Part shown: piece after piece, positions 1-5,615 of the stretch
Layout: the number at the start of each line of letters is the position of its first letter
Position numbering within the stretch: position 1 is the stretch's first letter
Source of the DNA: Gammaproteobacteria bacterium
GTDB taxonomy: Bacteria; Pseudomonadota; Gammaproteobacteria; Pseudomonadales; Pseudohongiellaceae
NCBI GenBank assembly: GCA_947377625.1
Contig: CANCGR010000156.1
Span: 1-6,483 of the forward strand
Direction of reading: 5' to 3'
Length of the DNA stretch: 6,483 nucleotides
Translations under genes and position numbers: made by a program
The notes under the pieces: generated by a model
The model's database searches: none
Told to the model about the DNA's origin: nothing
Seen by the model: only the letters and a program-made list of their open reading frames with translations

Positions 1-660
1 GGTGAGGGCTTGTGGAAGACCGCAACCCGCTTTCATGGTTATCGTCAGGATATTATTGATGAGCGTGCCGGCGTTGCAGGCACCCATGTCATCATCGAAG
101 AGAGTGGCGCACCTACCCTGCTGGTATTGCGCTTGAAGGTAGTCAATGAATTGATTACTGAAATTGAAACCATCACCACCCGCAGCCGTACTGAAGGGGT
201 AATTTTCAATCTTGACGGCCTCAAAGCGCCGAGCCGCGGCATGCAGTTTGTGCCTGATCTGAAGCAGCTGGAAAACCGCGAAGAGGCCGTTCGCATTGCT
301 TCGTTGTATCCGGCGGGTTTGAAAGCAGGAAGTTTTGTAACAGTGGATGTGCCTTACACACCGGTAGCCTATCGAATTGAAAACGGCAATAACATGGCCG
401 GCCCCGGCTGCACCTTTGCTGCTGGATGTGAAAACATCAAAACCCAGAATATCGCACCAGGTCGAACCACCCTTACCCAACGCCTGATTGCTGTTGATGA
501 ACGCATGGGCATCGTCTGGTATCGCCTGTCATGGGAGCGTGGCACCAATCAGCGGCTTGTGGTTTGGGAAGCCTTCAAGGTTTATGACGGCCACCTGCAC
601 GCCGTAGAAGCATTTATGAAGCTGGACCCGGCTGATCTGGGATCAGGGTGGGAACAGTAA
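1..660 (+). CDS. DUF8021-like protein, 5'-truncated by the window edge
   Basis: The frame is open to the first base (GGT GAG GGC TTG TGG), so the TTG at 10 is probably an internal Leu codon and the real start lies outside the window. The visible 219 residues resemble the DUF8021 (SnoaL-like) family. An early WKTA...GYR segment is followed by a strand pair around EESGAPTLLVLRLKV and ITEIETI. Later come YRIENG, a short Cys-containing loop (GCTFAAGCEN), a RLIAVDERMGIVW strand, and a C-terminal VEAFMKL...GSGW ending. Proteins of this type are usually exported and of unknown function. No catalytic residues can be assigned. The stop codon overlaps the next start (TAATG), so this gene is probably co-transcribed with the GFA-like gene. 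Coding status is strong; the family name is moderate, and the precise role is unknown. Confidence 0.78.
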   Translation, partial: GEGLWKTATRFHGYRQDIIDERAGVAGTHVIIEESGAPTLLVLRLKVVNELITEIETITTRSRTEGVIFNLDGLKAPSRGMQFVPDLKQLENREEAVRIASLYPAGLKAGSFVTVDVPYTPVAYRIENGNNMAGPGCTFAAGCENIKTQNIAPGRTTLTQRLIAVDERMGIVWYRLSWERGTNQRLVVWEAFKVYDGHLHAVEAFMKLDPADLGSGWEQ

Positions 661-1181
661 TGTCTGATCCATCCAGGCGAATGCGAAAAGCCCGCTGTGC
701 GTGCGGCGGTGTTGAATTGGAGACAACTGGCGAGCCCATTCTCGCCACTGCCTGCTATTGCGATGACTGTCAGAAAGCTGCCGCCAGCATAGAAGGCGTG
801 CATGCTGAAAATTCTGTGCTGGATGCAGCTGGCGGCACCCAGTTGCTGCTATTTCGCAAAGATCGTATGAAATGCAGCAAGGGCGAACAGCATTTATTGG
901 ATCACAAGCTCAACGCACAATCGCCGACAAAGAGAGTTGTCGCTTCATGCTGCAATTCGTACATGTACCTCGATTTTCAGAAGGGTCATTGGTTCTCGAT
1001 ATGTCGCACCCGTTTTGAGGGCAATACTCCGCCAGTGCAGATGCGCATCCAAACCAAATTCAAACGCGAAGGCGCCAACATTCCAACTGATGTGCCCGGT
1101 TATTCATCATTCCCGGTCACGTTTGTCGCCAAGTTATTGCTTGCCAGAGTTGCAATGTTATTTTCTGACAAAAGCGAATGA
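660..1181 (+). CDS. GFA/CENP-V-type zinc-fold protein, possibly DUF6151-like
   Basis: I place the start at ATG 660, which overlaps the previous stop as TAATG; a GTG at 648 would add four residues inside the upstream gene. The 173-aa product has C13-x-C15-G-G near the N-terminus and C32-Y-C34-D-D-C37-Q, the Cys pattern of the GFA (glutathione-dependent formaldehyde-activating enzyme) / CENP-V fold. These Cys residues bind structural and catalytic zinc in that fold. A third Cys site is C97-C98-N, where classical GFA proteins have a CxxCG-like motif. A GGT...LLLFRKD...G segment and the CCN triplet recall DUF6151 proteins, which share the fold. Formaldehyde chemistry should not be assumed, because most GFA-fold proteins have no proven substrate. 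The stop overlaps the cyclase start (ATGA). The last 15 residues are hydrophobic and atypical. Confidence 0.8.
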   Translation: MSDPSRRMRKARCACGGVELETTGEPILATACYCDDCQKAAASIEGVHAENSVLDAAGGTQLLLFRKDRMKCSKGEQHLLDHKLNAQSPTKRVVASCCNSYMYLDFQKGHWFSICRTRFEGNTPPVQMRIQTKFKREGANIPTDVPGYSSFPVTFVAKLLLARVAMLFSDKSE

Positions 1182-1561
1182 TGAAGCCGATTTCATCCAC
1201 TTTGCCCAGATCGACACGATCGAGCAGCGCGCCGGTGATCAGGCCGGTTTTTGCGGATCTGGCGGGCTTCACTCAACTCACCAATGTGTTGGGGGCACAG
1301 CGTAGCTACGAAGTTGTTAGCGCATTCTTCACCATGGCTAATTCGGTGTTGGTTCAACACGATGCCTACATCGACAAATACATCGGCGATGCAGTGATGG
1401 CGTTTTTCAATGTGCCGATTCAGAGCCAGAATCATAATCACCAGGCCATCAAGGCAGCGTTGGCCAGCAAGGCATGGCCGGCGTATCGGCCACCATCGGC
1501 ATCCCGCTGCAGCGCGCAAGTCCGTTGTGTTTACGATCCTGGGGGGCTCCTTGCGCACTGA
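1178..1561 (+). pseudogene. Class III adenylate/guanylate cyclase fragment, frameshifted and truncated
   Basis: The ATG at 1178 overlaps the preceding stop (ATGA), so translation is probably coupled. Residues 24-96 are a clear first half of a class III cyclase catalytic domain. FADLAGFT carries the first metal-binding Asp (D27), and DKYIGDAVMAFF carries the second Asp (D71) and the Lys (K67) that in this family favours adenine. After ALA (codon ending at 1465) this frame turns into junk and stops at 1561. Moving to the frame beginning at 1465 restores cyclase-like sequence (QQGMAGVSATIGIPLQ) to about 1512, so one base appears to be missing near 1463-1466. The second half of the domain, with the GDxVNxAxRL-type motif carrying the transition-state Asn and Arg, is absent from all three forward frames. 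The product should therefore be inactive. An assembly or sequencing error could explain the frameshift but not the missing half. Confidence 0.72.
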
Positions 1562-1887
1562 GCGCCACGTTGAGTCCGCTATCGTTAGTGCTGGGCATCA
1601 GCACAGCGGCCAGTTCATCTGGTTCGTTTTCCCATCTGCTCGATGCGGCGCAGATTCGCATTCCGCTGCAGGTTTTTGGTGTGCTGGGCGCATTGGTCAA
1701 TTTGTATGTGGCCCGCCAAGCAATGCTTCGGCACAAGTTGGCGAAAGTAGCATCATTAACAGTCGCGGAGCGCCGCAATCTGCAAATTGTCATTGGCTTG
1801 GGCATTTTTTCCTTGCTTGCCGTTGCGCTGGAAACCTGGCATCACATTTTCATCAAGGGCTTGTCTTACTTTGAGTCGCTGCTGTGA
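1474..1887 (+). CDS. Three-helix membrane protein segment, probably the 3' part of the broken cyclase gene
   Basis: I do not recognise a named family. The frame is open from 1438, after a TAA at 1435-1437. The ATG at 1474 lies inside cyclase-like sequence and has no good ribosome site, so it is unlikely to be a natural start. Counting from that codon, residues 4-13 still look like cyclase. Residues 25-47 (GAPCAL...LSLVLGI), 63-80 (IPLQVFGVLGALVNLYVA) and 103-126 (NLQIVIGLGIFSLLAVALE, then TWHHIF) are hydrophobic enough for three membrane helices. A basic loop (RQAMLRHKLAK) separates the last two. Two explanations fit. A cyclase with a C-terminal membrane domain may have lost its middle, or a deletion may have fused a cyclase to the end of a separate membrane protein gene. 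Both keep the frame after the 1465 shift. Whether any product is made is unknown. Confidence 0.45.
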   Translation: MAGVSATIGIPLQRASPLCLRSWGAPCALSATLSPLSLVLGISTAASSSGSFSHLLDAAQIRIPLQVFGVLGALVNLYVARQAMLRHKLAKVASLTVAERRNLQIVIGLGIFSLLAVALETWHHIFIKGLSYFESLL

Positions 1888-1895
1888 CTTCATAA

Positions 1896-2000
1896 CAAGC
1901 ACGGGCCGCCTATGGCAAACGCCTGCTCTGGCCGCTGCTGGATGGGCAGTACCGGTTTGCGGCCCAGTCCGGCAAGAAACAGAAACTTGGACTATGTTGA
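1896..2000 (+). pseudogene. Possible decayed coding remnant
   Basis: The 144-bp gap between the membrane ORF and the toxin gene contains an open stretch after TAA 1893-1895, ending at TGA 1998-2000. It has no start codon. Its translation looks protein-like: it contains YGKRLLWPLLDGQYRF, followed by a basic tail (GKKQK). This may be the end of a gene whose front part was lost or frame-shifted. I cannot assign a family, and a stretch this short could be chance. Confidence 0.22.
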
Positions 2001-2016
2001 TTGAATATATCAATCA
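1998..2016. promoter_or_regulatory. Perfect inverted repeat, candidate operator of the TA operon
   Basis: The sequence reads TGATTGA-ATATA-TCAATCA: two perfect 7-bp arms around a 5-bp AT-rich spacer. It ends 15 bases before the toxin start codon. XRE antitoxins commonly repress their own operon by binding such palindromes near the promoter, so this is the natural candidate site for the antitoxin encoded at 2426. No convincing -35/-10 pair could be assigned around it; TTGGAC at 1987-1992 is the nearest -35-like string but lacks a well-spaced partner. Confidence 0.6.
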
Positions 2017-2031
2017 CACTCAAGGAAGAGC

Positions 2032-2442
2032 GTGCCCACTATTCCATTCAATACCCATAACGGTATAATTGCTTCAGCGGAAAACGAGAAGCCCATCCAC
2101 TGGGTTGGCTCTGCCAAGAAGGATTTACTGGCGATGCCCGTGCAAGTTGTTTCTGATATTGGTTACGCGCTTGGCACTGTGCAGCAAGGTGTAACACCAC
2201 CCAACTGCAAACCATGGAAAGGCGCAGGTGCTGGGGTGTTCGAGGTTGTTGAAGATTTTCAGGGTAACACCTATCGTGCTGCTTATACTGTCCACTTCCT
2301 CGAAGCCATTTACGTGTTGCATTGCTTCCAGAAGAAATCTCCCTCTGGCATACGCACAGCCAAGGCAGATATTGATCTGATACATGCACGTTTGAAATTA
2401 GCCCAATCCGACTACAAGGTGCTGTATGGCAAAACGAAATGA
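2032..2442 (+). CDS. Gp49/HigB-like (RelE superfamily) toxin
   Basis: This 136-aa protein matches the phage-derived Gp49-like toxin family. Evidence is KPIHWVGSAKKDLLAMP (residues 20-36), a helix leading to IGYAL, then KPWKGAGAGVFEVVED (60-75), NTYRAAYTV (79-87) and YVLHCFQKKS (94-103). The C-terminal helix is IDLIHARLKLA. Members are small RNases of the RelE/HigB fold that cleave mRNA, usually on the ribosome, and are neutralised by a cognate XRE antitoxin. The start is GTG at 2032, preceded at good spacing by AAGGAAGAG (2022-2030). No ATG lies in frame before the conserved core, which supports this choice. The toxin gene comes first in the operon and overlaps the antitoxin by 17 bases. The protein appears full length with no broken motif. 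Confidence 0.88.
   Translation: MPTIPFNTHNGIIASAENEKPIHWVGSAKKDLLAMPVQVVSDIGYALGTVQQGVTPPNCKPWKGAGAGVFEVVEDFQGNTYRAAYTVHFLEAIYVLHCFQKKSPSGIRTAKADIDLIHARLKLAQSDYKVLYGKTK
2064..2069 (+). promoter_or_regulatory. TATAAT hexamer inside the toxin gene, possible internal promoter
   Basis: A perfect -10 hexamer lies 33 bases into the toxin reading frame. The region 16-17 bases upstream (around 2041-2047) has only a poor -35 match. If active, it would give a transcript lacking the toxin start but carrying the antitoxin, an arrangement known from some toxin-first TA operons. This is weak evidence from one hexamer. Confidence 0.2.
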
Positions 2443-2761
2443 GATAATAGAACGAGGCTCGAACAATGTGTTTGTCGACCTTGGATTCAAAGACGCGGGC
2501 GAGCGCAAACTGAAAGTTGAGTTGGCAATTCGTCTCAACTCGCTGCTTGATGAGAAAAGCCTTAGCCAGGTTGCAATCGCCAAGCTGTTTGCGGTTTCCC
2601 AGCCACATATTTCCGAATTACGAAACTACAAGCTCGACCGCTTTTCCACCGAGCGTCTGCTGCACTTTATGACCATGCTGGATCGCGATGTGGAAATTGT
2701 GATTCGCCCCAAAGCGGCAAGACGCAAATCGGGGAGCTTGTCGGTATCGATTGCAGCATGA
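2426..2761 (+). CDS. XRE-family (HTH_37-type) antitoxin
   Basis: The 111-aa product starts at ATG 2426, inside the last 17 bases of the toxin gene, so the two are translationally coupled. The N-terminal part (GSNNVFVDLGFKDAGERKLK, residues 11-30) is typical of antitoxins paired with Gp49-like toxins. A long helix (VELAIRLNSLLDEK) follows. The helix-turn-helix spans about residues 46-68, where LSQVAIAKLFAVSQPHISEL has the usual L-T/S-Q...A..L..S.P.IS pattern. The C-terminus (MLDRDVEIVIRPK, then a basic and Ser-rich tail) is the strand and tail usual for this group. The protein should bind and neutralise the toxin and repress the operon, plausibly through the palindrome at 1998-2016. There is no sign of degradation. 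Confidence 0.88.
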   Translation: MAKRNEIIERGSNNVFVDLGFKDAGERKLKVELAIRLNSLLDEKSLSQVAIAKLFAVSQPHISELRNYKLDRFSTERLLHFMTMLDRDVEIVIRPKAARRKSGSLSVSIAA

Positions 2762-2841
2762 GCGACAATGCCCGCGCTGTTGCAATGGTAAGAGTACAGT
2801 TTGCTTTGGTGTAGCATTACCGAATAACCGGAGCTAACACC

Positions 2842-3699
2842 ATGACCGATTCATCCACCTATACCCCACCCAAAGTCTGGACCTGGGATCAACCCAGCGG
2901 CGGCACCTTCGCCAACATCAATCGCCCTGTTGCCAGCCCCACGCATGACAAAGAGTTGCCGGTTGGCCAGCACCCTCTTCAACTCTATTCGCTGGGCACG
3001 CCCAATGGTGTGAAAGTGACCATCATGCTGGAGGAATTGCTGGCGCTCGGGCACAGCGGCGCGGAATACGATGCGTGGTTTATCAACATTGGCAAAGGCG
3101 ATCAGTTTGGCAGTGGCTTTGTTGGCATCAATCCCAATGCCAAGATTCCGGCCATGGTCGATCGCAGCGGTTCAATACCCATACGCATTTTCGAATCCGG
3201 CGCCATCCTCATGCACCTTGCTGAAAAATTCGGTGAGTTTCTGCCTGGCGAAGTCAGCGCACGCGCCGAGTGTTTGAGTTGGCTGTTTTGGCAAATGGGC
3301 AGCGCACCTTTTCTTGGCGGTGGCTTCGGGCATTTCTATGCCTATGCGCCCATCAAAATTGAATACGCGATCAATCGCTATGCGATGGAAACCAAGCGCC
3401 AGCTGGATGTCCTGGATCGTCGCTTGGCAGAATCCGAATATGTGGCCGGCGACAATTACACGCTCGCCGACATAGCCATATGGCCGTGGTACGGCATCAT
3501 GGCACAAGGCAAAGCTTACAACGCCGGCGAGTTTCTTAACGTGGAGGAATACACGCATCTGCAACGCTGGACAGCGACTGTTGCCGCGAGACCAGCGGTA
3601 AAACGCGGGCGCATAGTCAACACGTCGCAAGGCGATCCATCAACCGTGTTGATTGAGCGGCATGCCGCGAGCGATTTCGATGGCAAGAAGCTCGCATAG
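2842..3699 (+). CDS. yghU: YghU-family glutathione transferase / GSH-dependent disulfide-bond oxidoreductase
   Basis: The 285-aa protein follows E. coli YghU (288 aa) nearly end to end. The N-terminal extension VWTWD...GGTFANINRPV is characteristic of the Nu class. The thioredoxin-like domain begins at QLYSLGTPNGVKVTIMLEELLALG (T53, P54 and N55 in the active-site loop). It continues through NPNAKIPAM with the conserved cis-Pro (P103) and ESGAIL (E118, S119), which bind the glutathione gamma-glutamyl group. The helical domain contains LFWQMGSAPFLGGGFGHFY, KIEYAINRYAMETKRQLDVLD and IAIWPW. YghU-type enzymes hold glutathione pairs and reduce disulfides or hydroperoxides in the cytosol; classical transferase activity is low. 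GGAG at 2830-2833 lies eight bases before the ATG. The gene is 80 bp after the antitoxin and probably independent of it. Confidence 0.95.
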   Translation: MTDSSTYTPPKVWTWDQPSGGTFANINRPVASPTHDKELPVGQHPLQLYSLGTPNGVKVTIMLEELLALGHSGAEYDAWFINIGKGDQFGSGFVGINPNAKIPAMVDRSGSIPIRIFESGAILMHLAEKFGEFLPGEVSARAECLSWLFWQMGSAPFLGGGFGHFYAYAPIKIEYAINRYAMETKRQLDVLDRRLAESEYVAGDNYTLADIAIWPWYGIMAQGKAYNAGEFLNVEEYTHLQRWTATVAARPAVKRGRIVNTSQGDPSTVLIERHAASDFDGKKLA

Positions 3700-3780
3700 G
3701 GCTTCAATTACCAGACTGCAGCAACTCGCTAAAAACCGAATGAAAATTGATTTTGTGCCGGTTAAACCAGTGTGAACATG

Positions 3781-3788
3781 AAGGGTGA
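3781..3788 (+). promoter_or_regulatory. Ribosome binding site that sets the start of the SnoaL-like gene
   Basis: AAGGGTGA ends four bases before ATG 3793. It would lie inside the coding region if the upstream GTG (3772) or ATG (3778) were used. This, together with the conserved domain beginning right after MNHEVLDRL, favours the start at 3793. Confidence 0.55.
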
Positions 3789-3792
3789 CACT

Positions 3793-4416
3793 ATGAACCA
3801 TGAAGTCCTCGATCGTCTGGCCATCCGCGATCTGATTGAAAACTGGGCGCTGTGGCGCGACGCCGGCGACTGGGAGCGCTTCGCTACCGTCTGGCATGAT
3901 GACGCAGTGATGATGGCCACCTGGTTTCAGGGGCCGGCCAAGGATTTCATTCGGGTAACCCAGGAAGGCTGGGCGAAAGGCGTCAGCATCCTGCATTTCC
4001 TCGGTGGCATGTCGATTGATCTCGTGGGCGATCGCGCCATCGTGCAGACCAAGATGACAATCTCGCAGCGCGGCAATGTGCAAGCGGTGGCTTGCGACGT
4101 GGTTTGCACCGGGCGCTTCTATGACTTCGTCGAGAAGCGTGCCGGACGCTGGGGTGTTGTGCTGCGCCAGCCCATCTATGAGAAGGATCGCATTGATCCG
4201 ATTGATCCGGCGGCACAACTCCAGCTTGATCAGGCAGCTCTGGCAAAATTCCCGACCGGTTACCGGCATCTGGCCTATATCCAGACCTTGATTGGCTACA
4301 CCGTAAAGCTCGACATGCCGCAGTTAACCGGCCCCGAAGTGAGCCAGCTGTATGTGCGCGGCAAGGCCTGGTTATCTGGTGGCGCGCTGGAAAACCCGAT
4401 TCAGGACAGAGCTTAG
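3793..4416 (+). CDS. SnoaL/NTF2-like domain protein
   Basis: With the start at 3793 the product is 207 aa. Its first 130 residues read as a SnoaL_4-type NTF2 fold. LAIRDLIENWALWRDAGDWERFATVWHDDA is the family's N-terminal helix pair, MATWFQGPAKDFI follows, and then ILHFLGGMSIDLVGDRAIVQTKM, CTGRFYDFVEKRAGRWGVVLRQPIYEKD. The fold forms a cone-shaped pocket used by isomerases, dehydratases, cyclases and many uncharacterised proteins. The C-terminal extension (GYRHLAYIQTLIGYTVKLDMPQL...YVRGKAWLSGG) belongs to a larger subgroup annotated only as nuclear transport factor 2 family proteins. No signal peptide is visible, so it should be cytosolic. The substrate is unknown. It lies 93 bp after yghU on the same strand; joint transcription is possible but not shown. 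Confidence 0.85.
   Translation: MNHEVLDRLAIRDLIENWALWRDAGDWERFATVWHDDAVMMATWFQGPAKDFIRVTQEGWAKGVSILHFLGGMSIDLVGDRAIVQTKMTISQRGNVQAVACDVVCTGRFYDFVEKRAGRWGVVLRQPIYEKDRIDPIDPAAQLQLDQAALAKFPTGYRHLAYIQTLIGYTVKLDMPQLTGPEVSQLYVRGKAWLSGGALENPIQDRA
4192..4209 (+). repeat. 9-bp tandem duplication inside the SnoaL-like gene
   Basis: ATTGATCCG occurs twice in immediate succession and encodes the duplicated IDP in RIDPIDPAA. It is in frame and sits in the linker after the NTF2 core, so it is likely harmless. Confidence 0.5.
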
Positions 4417-4431
4417 CCAGCAGAACATGAA

Positions 4432-4445
4432 CGCACTGCGGTGCG
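4432..4445. terminator. Small hairpin between convergent genes, weak terminator candidate
   Basis: CGCAC-TGCG-GTGCG forms a perfect 5-bp GC-rich stem with a 4-base loop in the 42-bp gap between the converging SnoaL-like and DUF6152-like genes. There is no T-run on either side, so it is at best a weak or bidirectional terminator. Confidence 0.2.
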
Positions 4446-4458
4446 CCGTCATTGCTCC

Positions 4459-5460
4459 CTAGTCTTCCAGAAATCTGTGTGCAACCTTCGCATCGCAGGC
4501 TTCATCGGGGCCTGAGAGTTTCAGATCGGGGCGATGATCCCACAACATCGTGAAGGTGACCGGCTTGACCAGATGCAACGAATCTTCCACGGTGGATTCG
4601 TAGCTCAAGTGCAGGCGATCGTCGGTGAGCTTCACTCTTTCAACCGTGTGCTTGGCAGGACTCGACGGCACATTGGCAGAAAGGCCGGAAGGATCGGGCG
4701 CATAGCCAACGGTGTCGATCACCAGGGTGTCGCCTTCCCACTTGCCGATTGAATGCCCGAATAGCGAAGGCTTCACATTGGCTGGGTGCGTTGCACCCAT
4801 GTGCACCACGCGCACGCCGATGTCACCCGAGTTGTCGAAGCGGAACACAATTTCCTTGTCGCTGACATCGATGGCACGCACTTCGTTAAGTATGGCCTGG
4901 AACGGGATTGGCTCAACGTAGCAGATGCCGTCAGCCGGCCTGCCTTTGGCCTGCGCGGCCTTCCCTGCTTCTGTGTACTGCCATTGTGCGAGCGCCCTGA
5001 ACATGGCGTTGGTTGTCGCCAGCGATGGCGCCCAATTGCCAGCCAGGCTCTTGGCCGGGGTCAGTGTTGGCGGGCGCTTATTCTCTGCATAGATGGGATG
5101 CACCACGCCGTCTGCGGTCGTCACATCGAGACCACGCACGGTCTTGCCCGGCTCGCGATTCGGATTGGCGCGCACCACCACTGGCTTGCCAACCTGCAAG
5201 TCTTCCCGCTGCAAACCGTCAACCTGTGCCTGCTGAATGGAAAGCCCCTCCACCTGCACCATTTGCGATTTGCCGTCGGCACCGGTGGTGTCCACGATCA
5301 GGTACATGTGAGGATTCTTCCAGTCGAGCCTCGCCAATTTGCCTTTGATCAACACTTCTTGCGACATGTCGTAAGGTGCCTGGCTGTGGTGGGCAAGAGC
5401 AGGAGTGCAAAACAGGGATACAGCGGCAACAGCAGAAATAACAACAGGCAGACGAATCAT
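4459..5460 (-). CDS. Secreted DUF6152-like protein
   Basis: The 333-aa product begins with a clear Sec signal peptide: a basic start (MIRL), a hydrophobic core and an AxA-type cleavage site after residue 23 (TPALA, then HHSQAPYD). C18 is not in a lipobox. The mature N-terminal domain has the DUF6152 pattern: HHS...YD, then IKGKLARLDWKNPHMYLIV (residues 39-56), and VVVRANPNREPGKT (94-107). The C-terminal half carries CYVEP (C180) and GHSIGKWEGDTLVIDTVGY (235-253), a motif common in a periplasmic family often found with DUF6152. C180 and C322 could form a disulfide in the periplasm. Function is unknown in the family. GGAGG lies seven bases before ATG 5460. A long + strand frame opposite this gene (4786-5466) is only a shadow. 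Confidence 0.82.
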   Translation of the reverse strand: MIRLPVVISAVAAVSLFCTPALAHHSQAPYDMSQEVLIKGKLARLDWKNPHMYLIVDTTGADGKSQMVQVEGLSIQQAQVDGLQREDLQVGKPVVVRANPNREPGKTVRGLDVTTADGVVHPIYAENKRPPTLTPAKSLAGNWAPSLATTNAMFRALAQWQYTEAGKAAQAKGRPADGICYVEPIPFQAILNEVRAIDVSDKEIVFRFDNSGDIGVRVVHMGATHPANVKPSLFGHSIGKWEGDTLVIDTVGYAPDPSGLSANVPSSPAKHTVERVKLTDDRLHLSYESTVEDSLHLVKPVTFTMLWDHRPDLKLSGPDEACDAKVAHRFLED

Positions 5461-5467
5461 GGTTGAG

Positions 5468-5472
5468 CCTCC
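5468..5472 (-). promoter_or_regulatory. Strong Shine-Dalgarno of the DUF6152-like gene
   Basis: On the - strand the sequence reads GGAGG, seven bases before the ATG that ends at 5460. This confirms the start and the signal peptide. Confidence 0.65.
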
Positions 5473-5497
5473 GGAAATTTAGGGACGTACCACTTTT

Positions 5498-5526
5498 TTG
5501 GAATTGTTGGCAGAGTCTACTATAAA
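5498..5526 (+). promoter_or_regulatory. Sigma-70-like promoter on the + strand
   Basis: TTGGAA (5498-5503) and TATAAA (5521-5526) are separated by exactly 17 bases, matching 4/6 and 5/6 of the consensus. The predicted transcript would start near 5533 and run to the right, opposite the two flanking genes. On the - strand the same AT-rich spot reads TATAGT (5519-5524), a -10-like hexamer that could serve the DUF6152-like gene, but its -35 is poor. The direction is therefore uncertain. Confidence 0.35.
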
Positions 5527-5615
5527 TGCTGAATTACATACGCCGTAATGTCGCGCAATTGTCTCGTGCCCAGGTGCTGGAGACGAACTTGTCACTGGAA
5601 GACTGGAAGAAATAG
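5526..5615 (+). CDS. 29-codon ORF in the gap, small protein or gene remnant
   Basis: This ORF runs from ATG 5526 to TAG 5613-5615, ending immediately before the stop codon of the DUF2145 gene on the other strand (5616-5618). The product begins MLNYIRRNVAQLSRAQ and ends LSLEDWKK. It has a basic first half and an acidic, amphipathic second half, which looks protein-like. There is no clear ribosome site. The promoter at 5498-5526 would start transcription after this ATG, so the two predictions conflict. An in-frame TAA directly precedes the ATG. It may be the tail of a lost gene, a small protein, or chance. No family is recognised. Confidence 0.2.
   Translation: MLNYIRRNVAQLSRAQVLETNLSLEDWKK
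5594..5609. repeat. 8-bp perfect tandem repeat
   Basis: ACTGGAAG is repeated back to back at the end of the 29-codon ORF. A close copy (CTGGAAGACTAG against CTGGAAGACTGG) occurs in the opposite orientation at the end of the DUF6152-like gene (4459-4470). The copies may be coincidental. Confidence 0.35.

Noticed and set aside
937..1305. 122-codon + strand frame
   Set aside because: It is a shadow of the GFA-like gene and the start of the cyclase, with no domain pattern.
1410..1874. 154-codon + strand frame overlapping the cyclase and membrane region
   Set aside because: The translation is low in hydrophobic patterning and rich in Arg, His, Ser and Cys. The other two frames carry the recognisable cyclase and membrane segments. 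A second frameshift into this frame after 1512 was considered but gives no cyclase motif.
2048..2608. 186-codon frame on the - strand
   Set aside because: It covers the toxin and antitoxin genes in antisense and has no recognisable motif.
2762..2841. Promoter for the yghU-like gene
   Set aside because: TTGCAA, TTGCTT and TAGCAT are present but no pair has both good matches and 16-18 bp spacing, so no promoter is claimed.
3700..3792. Possible 11-codon ORF and GGTT-A-AACC inverted repeat between yghU and the SnoaL-like gene
   Set aside because: The ORF is too short and has no ribosome site, and a 4-bp arm is expected by chance.
3640..4269. 209-codon frame on the - strand
   Set aside because: It is opposite the SnoaL-like and yghU genes, both with clear family motifs; the antisense product shows none.
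4786..5466. 226-codon frame on the + strand
   Set aside because: It lies opposite the DUF6152-like gene, which has a signal peptide, a strong ribosome site and family motifs. The antisense translation is rich in His, Arg and Cys with no domain.
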